34,545 nt of DNA from Muribaculaceae bacterium (GTDB lineage Bacteria > Bacteroidota > Bacteroidia > Bacteroidales > Muribaculaceae). The stretch is taken from the NCBI GenBank assembly GCA_017621845.1, contig JAGASI010000015.1, forward strand, positions 1-34,545. Reading direction: 5' to 3'. This document shows, one piece after another, positions 17,883 through 25,789 of this stretch. Positions within the stretch are counted from its first letter, which is position 1; every line of letters begins with the position of its first letter. A model generated the notes under the pieces. The model did not search any database. It was not told where the DNA came from and saw only the letters and a program-made list of their open reading frames with translations. The translations under genes and the position numbers were made by a program.

Positions 17883-18917
17883 ATGGCAAAAAACAAACAA
17901 CGGAAACGTAGCTGGATTTCAAGCGACAGCGGCCAGCGCTTTTTCAACTTTGCATACTCGATAGGCGCTGCTATCGTAATATGGGGCGCACTGTTCAAAA
18001 TCCTTCACCTTCCCGGTGGCAACATGCTGTTATCAATCGGTATGGGTACCGAGGTGCTGATGTTCATACTCACCGCCTTTGACCGTCCACCCAAGGAATA
18101 TCACTGGGAAGAGGTTTTTCCCCAACTTGACAGCAAGAAAACCAAGGACGAAACCGATGATGATATCGACAAAGTCAGCCTCGAGACTCTGGCCGAGAAC
18201 CAAGAGGACGTAGACAACCAGGAACAAGCCACCGACGAAAGCACAGTTGCATCAGGCAATATTCAAGGTGGCACTTCCGGTCCTGTATACATCTCTCTAC
18301 AAGGCGCCACACCCCAAGCCGGGACAAGCGCCACACCGGGAGTCACAGCACCCGTTGCCGAGGCTCAGGTCGCTCAGAGCTCATCTACAATCCCCACCCC
18401 CGCCAATGATATCGCAGGAGCCACATCCAACTACCTCGACCAGCTCAATGGCATTGCTGCCGAAATGGGACAATTGCGCGAAAGCACCCAAGCGCTCAAT
18501 CACGTCTCGGAAATCTTGCTCGAGTCTTACCGTACCATTACCGAAAACTCAGAAAACATTACACGGTCATCGGCAGGATATGTCGAACAAATGGGCGACC
18601 TCAGCCGCAATATCCAAGGGCTCAACACCATCTACGAGATACAGCTCAAGAGCATCTCTTCTCAACTTGATGCTATCGACCGCGTAAACCGTGGCATCAA
18701 AGATATACGCGACATGTATGAGAAGAGTTCAGAGCAATCGGCACTGTATGTGCGCGAGACCGAGAAGATGGCTCGTTACATGCAACAGCTCAACGCCGTA
18801 TATGAGAAGATGATTACCGCCATGACCATCAACATGTACAATCCCATGATGGGTCAAGCCCCGGCTCCAGAGATGCCCAAAGCATCAAAGTCTGACACCG
18901 CCGACAATGAGGCATGA
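17883..18917 (+). CDS. porL: T9SS inner-membrane motor protein PorL/GldL
   Basis: PorL and PorM form the proton-driven motor in the inner membrane. Two transmembrane helices lie at ~21-42 and ~46-66, with charged residues inside or next to them (K39, H42, E57), as expected for proton coupling; E57 is the only acidic residue within the helices. The cytoplasmic part has an acidic stretch (DETDDDIDKVSLE), a Gly/Ala/Thr/Pro-rich linker (~115-170), and a long coiled-coil region (~180-310, SEILLESYRTITENSENI...). At 344 aa it is longer than the short GldL of flavobacteria and similar to P. gingivalis PorL. Genes on both sides are about 110 nt away. Confidence 0.96.
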   Translation: MAKNKQRKRSWISSDSGQRFFNFAYSIGAAIVIWGALFKILHLPGGNMLLSIGMGTEVLMFILTAFDRPPKEYHWEEVFPQLDSKKTKDETDDDIDKVSLETLAENQEDVDNQEQATDESTVASGNIQGGTSGPVYISLQGATPQAGTSATPGVTAPVAEAQVAQSSSTIPTPANDIAGATSNYLDQLNGIAAEMGQLRESTQALNHVSEILLESYRTITENSENITRSSAGYVEQMGDLSRNIQGLNTIYEIQLKSISSQLDAIDRVNRGIKDIRDMYEKSSEQSALYVRETEKMARYMQQLNAVYEKMITAMTINMYNPMMGQAPAPEMPKASKSDTADNEA

Positions 18918-19028
18918 CAAGAGCGTCTGACGTCAACATCCACTCTCACCATATAACGCACGCTCCACACCAATTCTCACCTATACCTCCTAACACTAAT
19001 ATAAACCAACCACAGAATTTAACCCCAG

Positions 19029-20594
19029 ATGGGAGCTACTAACACAAGGCTTACACCGCGTCAGAAGATGATTAACCTCATGTACATCGTACTGACAGCC
19101 ATGCTTGCACTCAATGTATCGTCTGACGTGCTTGATGGCTTCACACAGGTACACGAGGGACTTAATCGCTCCAACGAAAACGTGGCGACCCGTAATCAAG
19201 ATATATACCATCGCATCGAACTGTTTACCGAACAAAACCCCGAGAAAGGCAAGGCATGGCTCGACCGCGCCACGCAAGTAAGACTCCATACATCCCACAT
19301 TTATAAATTGGTAGACTCACTGAAACTTGAAATCGTGCGTCAGGTTGACGGCGAAAACGCCGATCCCAATAATATTGAGAACCGCGAGGACCTCGAGGCG
19401 GCTGCTGTAGTAATGCTTGCCCCGGGTAACAAAAACGGTGAGCACCTACGTCTTGAAATTGACCGATACCGTCAGTTTATAGTCTCGATGCTTGACGACC
19501 CGGCTATGATTAAAAACATATCCAAGGCTCTCGCTACCGACCCCATACAACGTAAAGGACAATTACAAGCCCAGCTATGGGAAGAAGCCAAATTTGACCA
19601 ACAGCCGGTGGTTGCCGCCGTGACATTGCTCTCCAAACTCCAAAACGACATCCTCTATGCCGAGGGAGAAGCCCTGTCCTCACTCCTGAGCCGTGTCGAC
19701 TCGGGCGACCTGCGCGTCAACTCGCTCGAAGCGTTTGTCATACCTCAGTCCCGCATGGTAATGAGAGGAGGCCAATACCAGGCCAACATTGTTCTTGCAG
19801 CCATCGATACCACAGCTCGCCCCGAGGTGTATGTCAACGGCAAGTTGTTGACCAATGACAAGGGCCTGTTCTCCCTGACAGCCGGCACTACCGGCACATT
19901 TACCTACCGTGGCTATATCAAGGTGCCTCACGGTGATGGTACTTTCACCCAACATGACTTCTCGTCAGAATATACCGTCATAGAACCGATGGCAACTGTA
20001 TCGGCCACCATGATGAATGTTCTATATGCCGGCATAGACAACCCCATATCAATCTCGGTACCAGGCGTGGCAATGAATAATATCTCAGCCACAATGTCAG
20101 GCGGTTCGCTGACCCGCTCGGGCGACCATTGGATAGCGCGTCCAACCGCTGTCGGTGGAGAAGCCACGGTATCGGTGACAGCCACGATTGACGGACGCTC
20201 GACACAAGTCGCCACCTCCACCTTCCGTGTGCGCCGTCTTCCCGACCCTGTAGCTTATATCGCTTATAGCGGACAGAATGGAGCCCAGGAACGATATAAA
20301 GGGTCCAAGCCATTTAGCAAATCACTCTTATTAGCGTCCCAAGGCCTTGATGCAGCTATTGATGACGGCCTGCTCGACACCAAGTTTAAAGTACTGAGCT
20401 TTGAGACCGTGATGTTTGACTCAATGGGCAATGCCATGCCCGAAGTCAGCGCCGGCAGTGCTTTCTCCCAACGTCAACGTCAAGCGATACAACGTCTGTC
20501 GCGAGGCAAACGCTTCTTTATAACGCGTATAAAAGCTGTCGGTCCCGATGGCATTACCCGCGAGCTCGCCCCGCTTGAAGTTATCATAGGCTAA
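19029..20594 (+). CDS. porM: T9SS motor protein PorM/GldM
   Basis: PorM has one N-terminal transmembrane helix (~15-33, INLMYIVLTAMLALNVSSDVL) and a large periplasmic part that transmits motor movement to the PorK-PorN ring. The conserved start RQKMINLMYIVLTAMLALNV is diagnostic. The periplasmic segment begins with a helical domain (LNRSNENVATRNQDIYHRI) and continues with Ig-like domains (for example PMATVSATMMNVLYAGIDNP). The C-terminal RFFITRIKAVGPDGITRELAPLEVIIG fits the last domain. Length of 521 aa is normal. It is the fifth gene of the operon, 111 nt after porL and 66 nt before porN. Confidence 0.97.
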   Translation: MGATNTRLTPRQKMINLMYIVLTAMLALNVSSDVLDGFTQVHEGLNRSNENVATRNQDIYHRIELFTEQNPEKGKAWLDRATQVRLHTSHIYKLVDSLKLEIVRQVDGENADPNNIENREDLEAAAVVMLAPGNKNGEHLRLEIDRYRQFIVSMLDDPAMIKNISKALATDPIQRKGQLQAQLWEEAKFDQQPVVAAVTLLSKLQNDILYAEGEALSSLLSRVDSGDLRVNSLEAFVIPQSRMVMRGGQYQANIVLAAIDTTARPEVYVNGKLLTNDKGLFSLTAGTTGTFTYRGYIKVPHGDGTFTQHDFSSEYTVIEPMATVSATMMNVLYAGIDNPISISVPGVAMNNISATMSGGSLTRSGDHWIARPTAVGGEATVSVTATIDGRSTQVATSTFRVRRLPDPVAYIAYSGQNGAQERYKGSKPFSKSLLLASQGLDAAIDDGLLDTKFKVLSFETVMFDSMGNAMPEVSAGSAFSQRQRQAIQRLSRGKRFFITRIKAVGPDGITRELAPLEVIIG

Positions 20595-20660
20595 TCTTCA
20601 GAATAAGGTTAAATCAGTTTAATACCACAATATCTCACGCAAATTCAATCCCACAAGAAT

Positions 20661-21833
20661 ATGACCCGTTCATTCAAGAAAATATCACTTCTGCTTCTGG
20701 CGATGATATCGTCAGCCACAGTGACTATGGCCCAGGAGTCATCGGCCGGCGTTGTCCAACGCCGTTCAGGAGGCCAACGTCAACGTGCCAACCAGGCTGC
20801 AGGCCCTCAGGTGACCCAACGCATGCAGTCCTTTTATGAGGATGCCGGCAAGAACATCACCGATGCCGACCGTCAATGGATGCGCGTGATATACCGTCAC
20901 ATCGACCTGGACAAAGAAAAAAACGCCCCGCTATACTTTCCCGAAGAAAATATCGATGGACAAGAAAACCTCTTCCGTATAATCATGCGTCTTTTGGCCA
21001 ACAACCAGATAGCCGCCTATGAATACCTCGACGGTCGCGAAATCTTCAACGACCAATACCGTGTCAAGGTCAAGGATGTCCTTGACCGCTTCCATATCAT
21101 TCACACCGACGCTAAAGGATCGACAGAGAAAAATCCCAAATTCACCATTGAAGAAAGCGATGTCCCCACCAACGAGGTGTTATCCTACTATGTCATTGAG
21201 CGTTGGGAATTTGACTCACGTTCTAATCGTATGAAAACCGTTGTCGAGGCTATCTGTCCCGTCCTCCACCGCTCGGGTGACTTCGGTGGAGAAGCTGTGA
21301 GATACCCCATGTTCTGGATTAAATTTAAAGACATACGTCCATGGTTGGCCCAACAGACAATCTTTGTCTCTGATGACAACAACATACCTTCTTGCACATA
21401 TGACGACTACTTTAACCTCACAATGTATGAGGGCGACATATATAAGACCCGCAACCTGCGCAACAAGTCTATGGCTCAGCTTTACCCCGATGCCGATGAC
21501 CTCAAAAAAGCACAGGACTCAATCCAGAACCGCCTAACCAAATGGGAGGACAAGTTGTGGGTTCCCGACCGCGAGGAAGTAATTGCCGCCGCTGACAAGA
21601 AACGTGATCAAGCCGAGAGTAAAACCGACGATAATGAAGTAGTTGCCACCGATGGAGCACCCGTTGTTGGCTCAGATGACCAATCAGCCACTGAGAAAAA
21701 ATCGTCACGCCGCTCGACCAAACGCTCTACCAAGAAAGAGAAGAAGAACAAACCCAAGCAATCTAAGGTCAAGGAATCCAAAGCCTCCAAATCATCAAGT
21801 GCTGTTCGCTCGGTGCGACGTCGCAAGAACTAA
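20661..21833 (+). CDS. porN: T9SS ring protein PorN/GldN with basic tail
   Basis: PorN is the soluble periplasmic partner of PorK in the ring. Signal peptide 1-24 (MTRSFKKISLLLLAMISSATVTMA), then the GldN domain: QWMRVIYRHIDLDKEKNAPLY, FRIIMRLLANNQIAAYEYLDG, YYVIERWEFDSRSNRM, YPMFWIKFKDIRPWL and NLTMYEGDIYKTRNLRN. The final 45 residues (346-390) are almost entirely Lys, Arg and Ser and look disordered; this tail is not part of the GldN fold and is unusual. The preceding ~40 residues are acidic and low in complexity. It is the last gene of the por operon and is followed by a 17-bp hairpin. Confidence 0.95.
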   Translation: MTRSFKKISLLLLAMISSATVTMAQESSAGVVQRRSGGQRQRANQAAGPQVTQRMQSFYEDAGKNITDADRQWMRVIYRHIDLDKEKNAPLYFPEENIDGQENLFRIIMRLLANNQIAAYEYLDGREIFNDQYRVKVKDVLDRFHIIHTDAKGSTEKNPKFTIEESDVPTNEVLSYYVIERWEFDSRSNRMKTVVEAICPVLHRSGDFGGEAVRYPMFWIKFKDIRPWLAQQTIFVSDDNNIPSCTYDDYFNLTMYEGDIYKTRNLRNKSMAQLYPDADDLKKAQDSIQNRLTKWEDKLWVPDREEVIAAADKKRDQAESKTDDNEVVATDGAPVVGSDDQSATEKKSSRRSTKRSTKKEKKNKPKQSKVKESKASKSSSAVRSVRRRKN

Positions 21834-21851
21834 ACTCATATTTCACCCATA

Positions 21852-21892
21852 ATATTAGCCCCATAAACATCGAGCGTTTATGGGGCTAATAT
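21852..21892 (+). terminator. Perfect 17-bp hairpin at the end of the por operon
   Basis: Arms 21852-21868 and 21876-21892 are perfect reverse complements with a 7-nt loop (ATCGAGC), starting 19 nt after the porN stop codon. No T-run follows, but the stem (core TTAGCCCCATAAAC) is strong and symmetrical, so it may act on both strands in this convergent region. Confidence 0.75.
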
Positions 21893-21987
21893 GTATTAGG
21901 TAACCAATTAAGTATAAGACAACCAGCGCTAATTCACGTACAATAAGAAGCTTTCTGTTCTCACAGCAGGATAAGGGGCAGGCAGAA

Positions 21988-22113
21988 ATTGTAATTAGCC
22001 GAGCTTCTACCACAATTCAGGCCTCCGGCCCTCGTGCAAAACAGACACGTTCCCCCCGGCTTCGGGACTCGGTCCCTGCTCCGGGGGTTAATCACAGTCC
22101 GGCGCTCCGCGCC
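21988..22113 (+). repeat. Dispersed hairpin repeat, copy 2 (partial)
   Basis: A shorter copy of the element at 18-214, same orientation. The 46 nt from 21988 differ from copy 1 at four positions. The two-tier hairpin is retained (outer arms 22053-22059 and 22081-22087; GGGAC/GTCCC at 22064-22068 and 22072-22076), while the internal loops and apical loop differ (TCT became TCG). GGCGC/GCGCC at 22101-22113 is fully paired. The last two hairpins of copy 1 are absent. It lies between the convergent 3' ends of porN and the RNase gene. The rest of the 459-nt gap holds the two terminator hairpins and nothing else recognised. Confidence 0.85.
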
Positions 22114-22226
22114 TATGAGGATATTGGAAACACAATTAGTACATCGATGACACCCATTCTACTGCCTATGAGTGCATCTACCAATAAAAATATAGAGCAA
22201 AAGCCTGTCCCATAAATATGACCGTG

Positions 22227-22265
22227 AAAAAAATTAGGCCGGTTCCATGATAGGAGTCGGCCTAA
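22227..22265 (-). terminator. Intrinsic terminator of the RNase E/G gene
   Basis: On the minus strand TTAGGCCG (22265-22258) pairs with CGGCCTAA (22241-22234) across a 16-nt loop and is followed by seven T (22233-22227). It lies about 30 nt past the stop codon at 22293. Confidence 0.8.
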
Positions 22266-22292
22266 ATCGGGTATTACATGAAGAAGTAATGG

Positions 22293-24779
22293 TTACTCTT
22301 CTTCTTGATCTTGGGTTGTTGGAATTACTCTGAGATTAGCTCGTTTGGGAGCTTTTTTAAGGGTCTCTTCTTTAGGGCTTTGCACCTTATTATCATTCTG
22401 ATTGGCCAATTCGGGTGTTGTCTCAGAGACTTGTAACTCGAGTGTTAGCTGATCGGGATTGGACTGAGGTTTCTTTTTGGACCGAGATTTACGTTTCGCC
22501 CTGGGTTTAGGGAGGTCCTCTTCATTGACAGCCTCGTTATCAACCTTGTCAATAACTGTTTCACCCTCATGAGGCACAATGTCATCCTTAACATCTTCAA
22601 CAACATCGGTGATTTTTAAAGGCTCATCACCGTTATCAGTTTGAAGCTCTGTGTGTACATCATTGACCGCCGGAGTTGTTTTCTCGTATAACGAGTCTTC
22701 AGGATTGGCTGTAATCTCGGATGAGGATAAAGACATCGGTTCATTATCGTCGATAACAAACCCCTGCTCACTGAGCTCATTTTGGCGTTGTATCTCAGCA
22801 ATTTCAGCAGCTTCAGCCCTTGCGCGAGCTATTTTAGCAGCCTTGGCGCGAGCACGACGCCGTGCCGACTTGGAAGGCTTTGGGGTCTCAGCGTCAGTCC
22901 CTATGTTATCCTTATCTTCATTATTTGCTTGGTCAGCTACCGAATCTTTAACATTCTCTTGAGTTTTAGGAGCAGGCAATGCCTTTGGCAAGGCAGCATC
23001 CATCAATTCTTTAGCCTCGGACTTCAAGTCAGACTTTGTCACAGTCTTATCTCCGGTATTGGCATCCTTATCAGATTTAGAGTCAACATCATTTTTGGCC
23101 TCAGGTAAGAGAGTCAGAGTCTTGGCCGGACCACGCGACACAACTGAAGCTACAGGTTCAGCCGTATGTGTATCGGTCTTATGTCGTTTCTTCTCTGAGC
23201 TGGACGAGTCTACATCTTTTTCTTCTCTGAGGTCAAGGATATTACCATCGGCGTCTATCACCCGATACTCAAGATAAGAAAGGGATTGATCGGCATATAT
23301 TTTAAATTTGGCATCCAATGAGCGACGCCATTTAAAACTCAATGATGTCATCCAACCTTTTTTGAGGTATGCCTCAACATAGGGGTGCACATAGAGGTTG
23401 AATTTTTTAACGTTCAACTCATTGATAACATATTCCAGTTTCTCTCTCAGCGTGTCAGTGAACAACAATGACGGTTGTATCTCACCACGGCCAAAGCAAG
23501 ACGGGCAAGTTTCAGTAGTGGTGATATCCAATGCCGGGCGCACACGTTGGCGAGTAATCTGCATAAGACCAAACTTGCTGAGTGGCAAAATATTATGCCG
23601 AGCGCGATCACTTGACATAATCTCTTTCATGTGCTCATACAATTCCTGACGATGCTCATTTTTGGCCATATCAATAAAGTCGATGACTATGATACCGCCC
23701 ATATCACGCAGTCTTAATTGGCGGGCAATTTCATCGGCAGCACGAAGGTTAACCTCGAGCGCATTGGTCTCCTGGTCATTTGTAGCCTTGGTGCGGTTAC
23801 CCGAGTTGACGTCGATAACGTGAAGAGCTTCTGTATGCTCGATAATGATGTATGCACCTGACTTAAAGGATACAGTTTTACCAAACGAAGACTTAATCTG
23901 ACGCGTGATTGAATGTACATCAAATATTGGCTCGGGCTTGGAGTGAAGTTTGACAATATCCTTGCGGTCGGGGGCAATGAGCGACACATAGTTTTGTATC
24001 TGCTCAAACACCTCGGCATCATTTACATATATAGCCTCAAACGATGGCGAAAAAACATCGCGCAACATACTGACTATACGGCTTTCTTCTTCAAATATCA
24101 ATGCCGGAGGGGGTAATTTTTGAGCTTTGGCCAATGAATCTTCCCAGCACTTGACAAGCGTTTTAAGCTCATTATTAAGCTCGGCAACGCGCTTGCCCTC
24201 AGCTGAGGTGCGAATAATCACCCCAAAATTTTTAGGCTTAATGGATGTGATAAGTTGTCTGAGACGCAGTTTTTCCTCGGTAGACTTTATTTTCTGGGAT
24301 ACCGATACTTTGTCGCTAAATGGCATAAGAACCATATATCGACCGGTAAAAGACAACTCGGTTGTCAGTCTCGGGCCCTTTGAAGATATGGGTTCCTTGA
24401 CAATCTGCACCATGAGTTGTTTACCTTGTTGCAGTTGGTCGGTAATTGAGCCGTGTTTATCGATGTCGGGAAGCAGTTTCATCTTAGACAACGCCGGGAT
24501 TCTTTTAGTGTCTTCGACAACTTGGCTCATAAACTTATCGTATGAGGCAAAGTGAGATCCAAGATCAAGATAGTGGAGGAACGCATCCTTCTCATACCCC
24601 ACGTTAACAAATGCAGCGTTCAGCCCCGGCATCAACTTTTTGACCTTGGCAAAATAAATGTCCCCGACAGCATAGGCAATGTTACGTGCCTCTTTCTGGA
24701 GGGACACGAGCCGCGAGTCTTCGAGCAATGCTATTGATATTTCTTTAGGCTGAACGTCGATTACGAGTTCGCTTTTCAT
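22293..24779 (-). CDS. rng: Ribonuclease E/G family protein with long disordered C-terminal tail
   Basis: An endoribonuclease that cleaves single-stranded RNA in rRNA/tRNA processing and mRNA decay. N-terminal S1 domain (~35-130; GDIYFAKVKKLMPGLNAAFVNVG), then the DNase I-like catalytic domain with the paired aspartates read as D323 (HVIDVNSG) and D367 (IVIDFIDM), 44 apart versus 43 in E. coli RNase E (D303/D346). The zinc-link is CPSC at 425-428. The core ends near residue 520, where RNase G proteins normally stop. About 308 more residues follow: acidic and Ser/Thr-rich, with two basic patches (639-660, ARRRARAKAAKIARARAEA; 758-772, KPRAKRKSRSKKKPQ) like the RNA- and partner-binding scaffold of RNase E. 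It follows HU and the 29-aa gene. rne would be an equally fair symbol. Confidence 0.92.
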   Translation of the reverse strand: MKSELVIDVQPKEISIALLEDSRLVSLQKEARNIAYAVGDIYFAKVKKLMPGLNAAFVNVGYEKDAFLHYLDLGSHFASYDKFMSQVVEDTKRIPALSKMKLLPDIDKHGSITDQLQQGKQLMVQIVKEPISSKGPRLTTELSFTGRYMVLMPFSDKVSVSQKIKSTEEKLRLRQLITSIKPKNFGVIIRTSAEGKRVAELNNELKTLVKCWEDSLAKAQKLPPPALIFEEESRIVSMLRDVFSPSFEAIYVNDAEVFEQIQNYVSLIAPDRKDIVKLHSKPEPIFDVHSITRQIKSSFGKTVSFKSGAYIIIEHTEALHVIDVNSGNRTKATNDQETNALEVNLRAADEIARQLRLRDMGGIIVIDFIDMAKNEHRQELYEHMKEIMSSDRARHNILPLSKFGLMQITRQRVRPALDITTTETCPSCFGRGEIQPSLLFTDTLREKLEYVINELNVKKFNLYVHPYVEAYLKKGWMTSLSFKWRRSLDAKFKIYADQSLSYLEYRVIDADGNILDLREEKDVDSSSSEKKRHKTDTHTAEPVASVVSRGPAKTLTLLPEAKNDVDSKSDKDANTGDKTVTKSDLKSEAKELMDAALPKALPAPKTQENVKDSVADQANNEDKDNIGTDAETPKPSKSARRRARAKAAKIARARAEAAEIAEIQRQNELSEQGFVIDDNEPMSLSSSEITANPEDSLYEKTTPAVNDVHTELQTDNGDEPLKITDVVEDVKDDIVPHEGETVIDKVDNEAVNEEDLPKPRAKRKSRSKKKPQSNPDQLTLELQVSETTPELANQNDNKVQSPKEETLKKAPKRANLRVIPTTQDQEEE

Positions 24780-24913
24780 GTGGTAGTGTTTTTGTTAAGT
24801 TAGAGAAGGGTGTATGGAGATGTCTTTTATGCGCTGTTTCATGGCTATCCTGTCCATAATGTTGGAGAGCAATAGATATCCCATCAGAGTACTAAAAGCT
24901 TAATCTCCCAAAA

Positions 24914-24987
24914 ACAACATAGAACAAACACTTGACGATCAGACCCAAAATTCGATCCCCGTCGAGAGTTTGTTCTTGTTATGTTGT
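24914..24987 (-). promoter_or_regulatory. Long stem-loop in the leader of the RNase E/G gene
   Basis: Arms 24914-24929 and 24968-24987 form 16 base pairs with one 4-nt bulge (24976-24979), closing a 38-nt apical region. On the minus strand the stem is followed by T-rich sequence (TTTTTGGG), so it may terminate transcription from HU and the 29-aa gene, or attenuate entry into the RNase gene. RNase E autoregulates through a leader hairpin in E. coli; a similar role here is inference. The remainder of the 336-nt gap 24780-25115 shows no gene. Confidence 0.6.
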
Positions 24988-25115
24988 CATTTCAAGCGAC
25001 ACGTGTGTTACAGTGTCCTTGAATTATGAAATAATCTGAAATATAATCGTCAGATACTTTACCGTCGACCTGAGGGTTAAGCTCAACGCTTAAACCTATA
25101 GAATCGCGTGGTATC

Positions 25116-25205
25116 TTACTTCTTCTTATGACGATTTTTTCTCAGACGTTTTTTACGCTTGTGCGTGGCCATCTTGTGGCCTTTTCTTTTCTTTCCGCTG
25201 GGCAT
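25116..25205 (-). CDS. 29-residue basic AURKAIP1/COX24 (mS38-like) domain protein
   Basis: A very small gene easily missed by gene callers. It encodes MPSGKKRKGHK followed by MATHKRKKRLRKNRHKKK, 29 residues, of which the great majority are Lys, Arg or His. This matches the short conserved proteins annotated in Bacteroidota as AURKAIP1/COX24 domain proteins, related to the C-terminal motif of mitochondrial ribosomal protein mS38; a ribosome-associated role is likely from the family and composition. The start at 25205 gives the full conserved N-terminus. It lies 59 nt after HU on the same strand and upstream of the RNase leader hairpin. Confidence 0.85.
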   Translation of the reverse strand: MPSGKKRKGHKMATHKRKKRLRKNRHKKK

Positions 25206-25264
25206 TTTGTTTGTATTTAGATAGTTAAATAAGATTATATCGTAGTATCACGTAGGATGGTTTG

Positions 25265-25537
25265 TTAACGAACATCCTCCATGAAGACCTTGGCAGGTTT
25301 GAAAGCCGGGATTTTGTGCTCGGGAATAACGATAGTTGTGTTTTTGGAAATATTGCGGGCTGTTTTTTCTGAACGAACTTTAACAATGAAGCTACCAAAA
25401 CCGCGGAGATAAACATTCTCGCCGTGAGCGAGTGAATCTTTTACGATTTCCATGAATTTCTCGATAGTGTCAAGAACGTTAGCTTTTTCAATGCCGGTGG
25501 TCTTTGAAATTTCGTTTACAATGTCTGCTTTAGTCAT
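25265..25537 (-). CDS. HU family DNA-binding protein
   Basis: A 90-residue nucleoid protein of the HU/IHF family that binds and bends DNA as a dimer. Evidence: the N-terminal helices (MTKADIVNEISKTTGIEKANV), the RGFGSF turn at about 45-50 leading into the beta arm, and the arm end IPEHKIPAFKP with the intercalating proline region. Length is exactly typical. It begins a same-strand group with the 29-aa ribosomal-type gene and the RNase E/G gene. The 252-nt upstream region has only a weak promoter candidate (GATATTTG, 25680-25673, one mismatch to TAnnTTTG), implying a leader of about 130 nt. Confidence 0.95.
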   Translation of the reverse strand: MTKADIVNEISKTTGIEKANVLDTIEKFMEIVKDSLAHGENVYLRGFGSFIVKVRSEKTARNISKNTTIVIPEHKIPAFKPAKVFMEDVR

Positions 25538-25789
25538 TTTGATGAATGATTTATATTAAACTATGTAGTATCTAAAAATTACTTTTAAGTTATAAGCGCA
25601 TCTACATGATATACTCGCTTTTAGGAGACGGGGAAAGAGTCCCTGGGCGTATCTATCACAGAATTGCGGATGCAAATATCGCAATTTTTTTTTAAACCAA
25701 ACAAACTTTAGCGCTATTTTCTACTGATTTTTTGAGATTTAACGGATTTTCAGTACAACCCATGGTCTAAACAGACCTCAAACAGGCCC

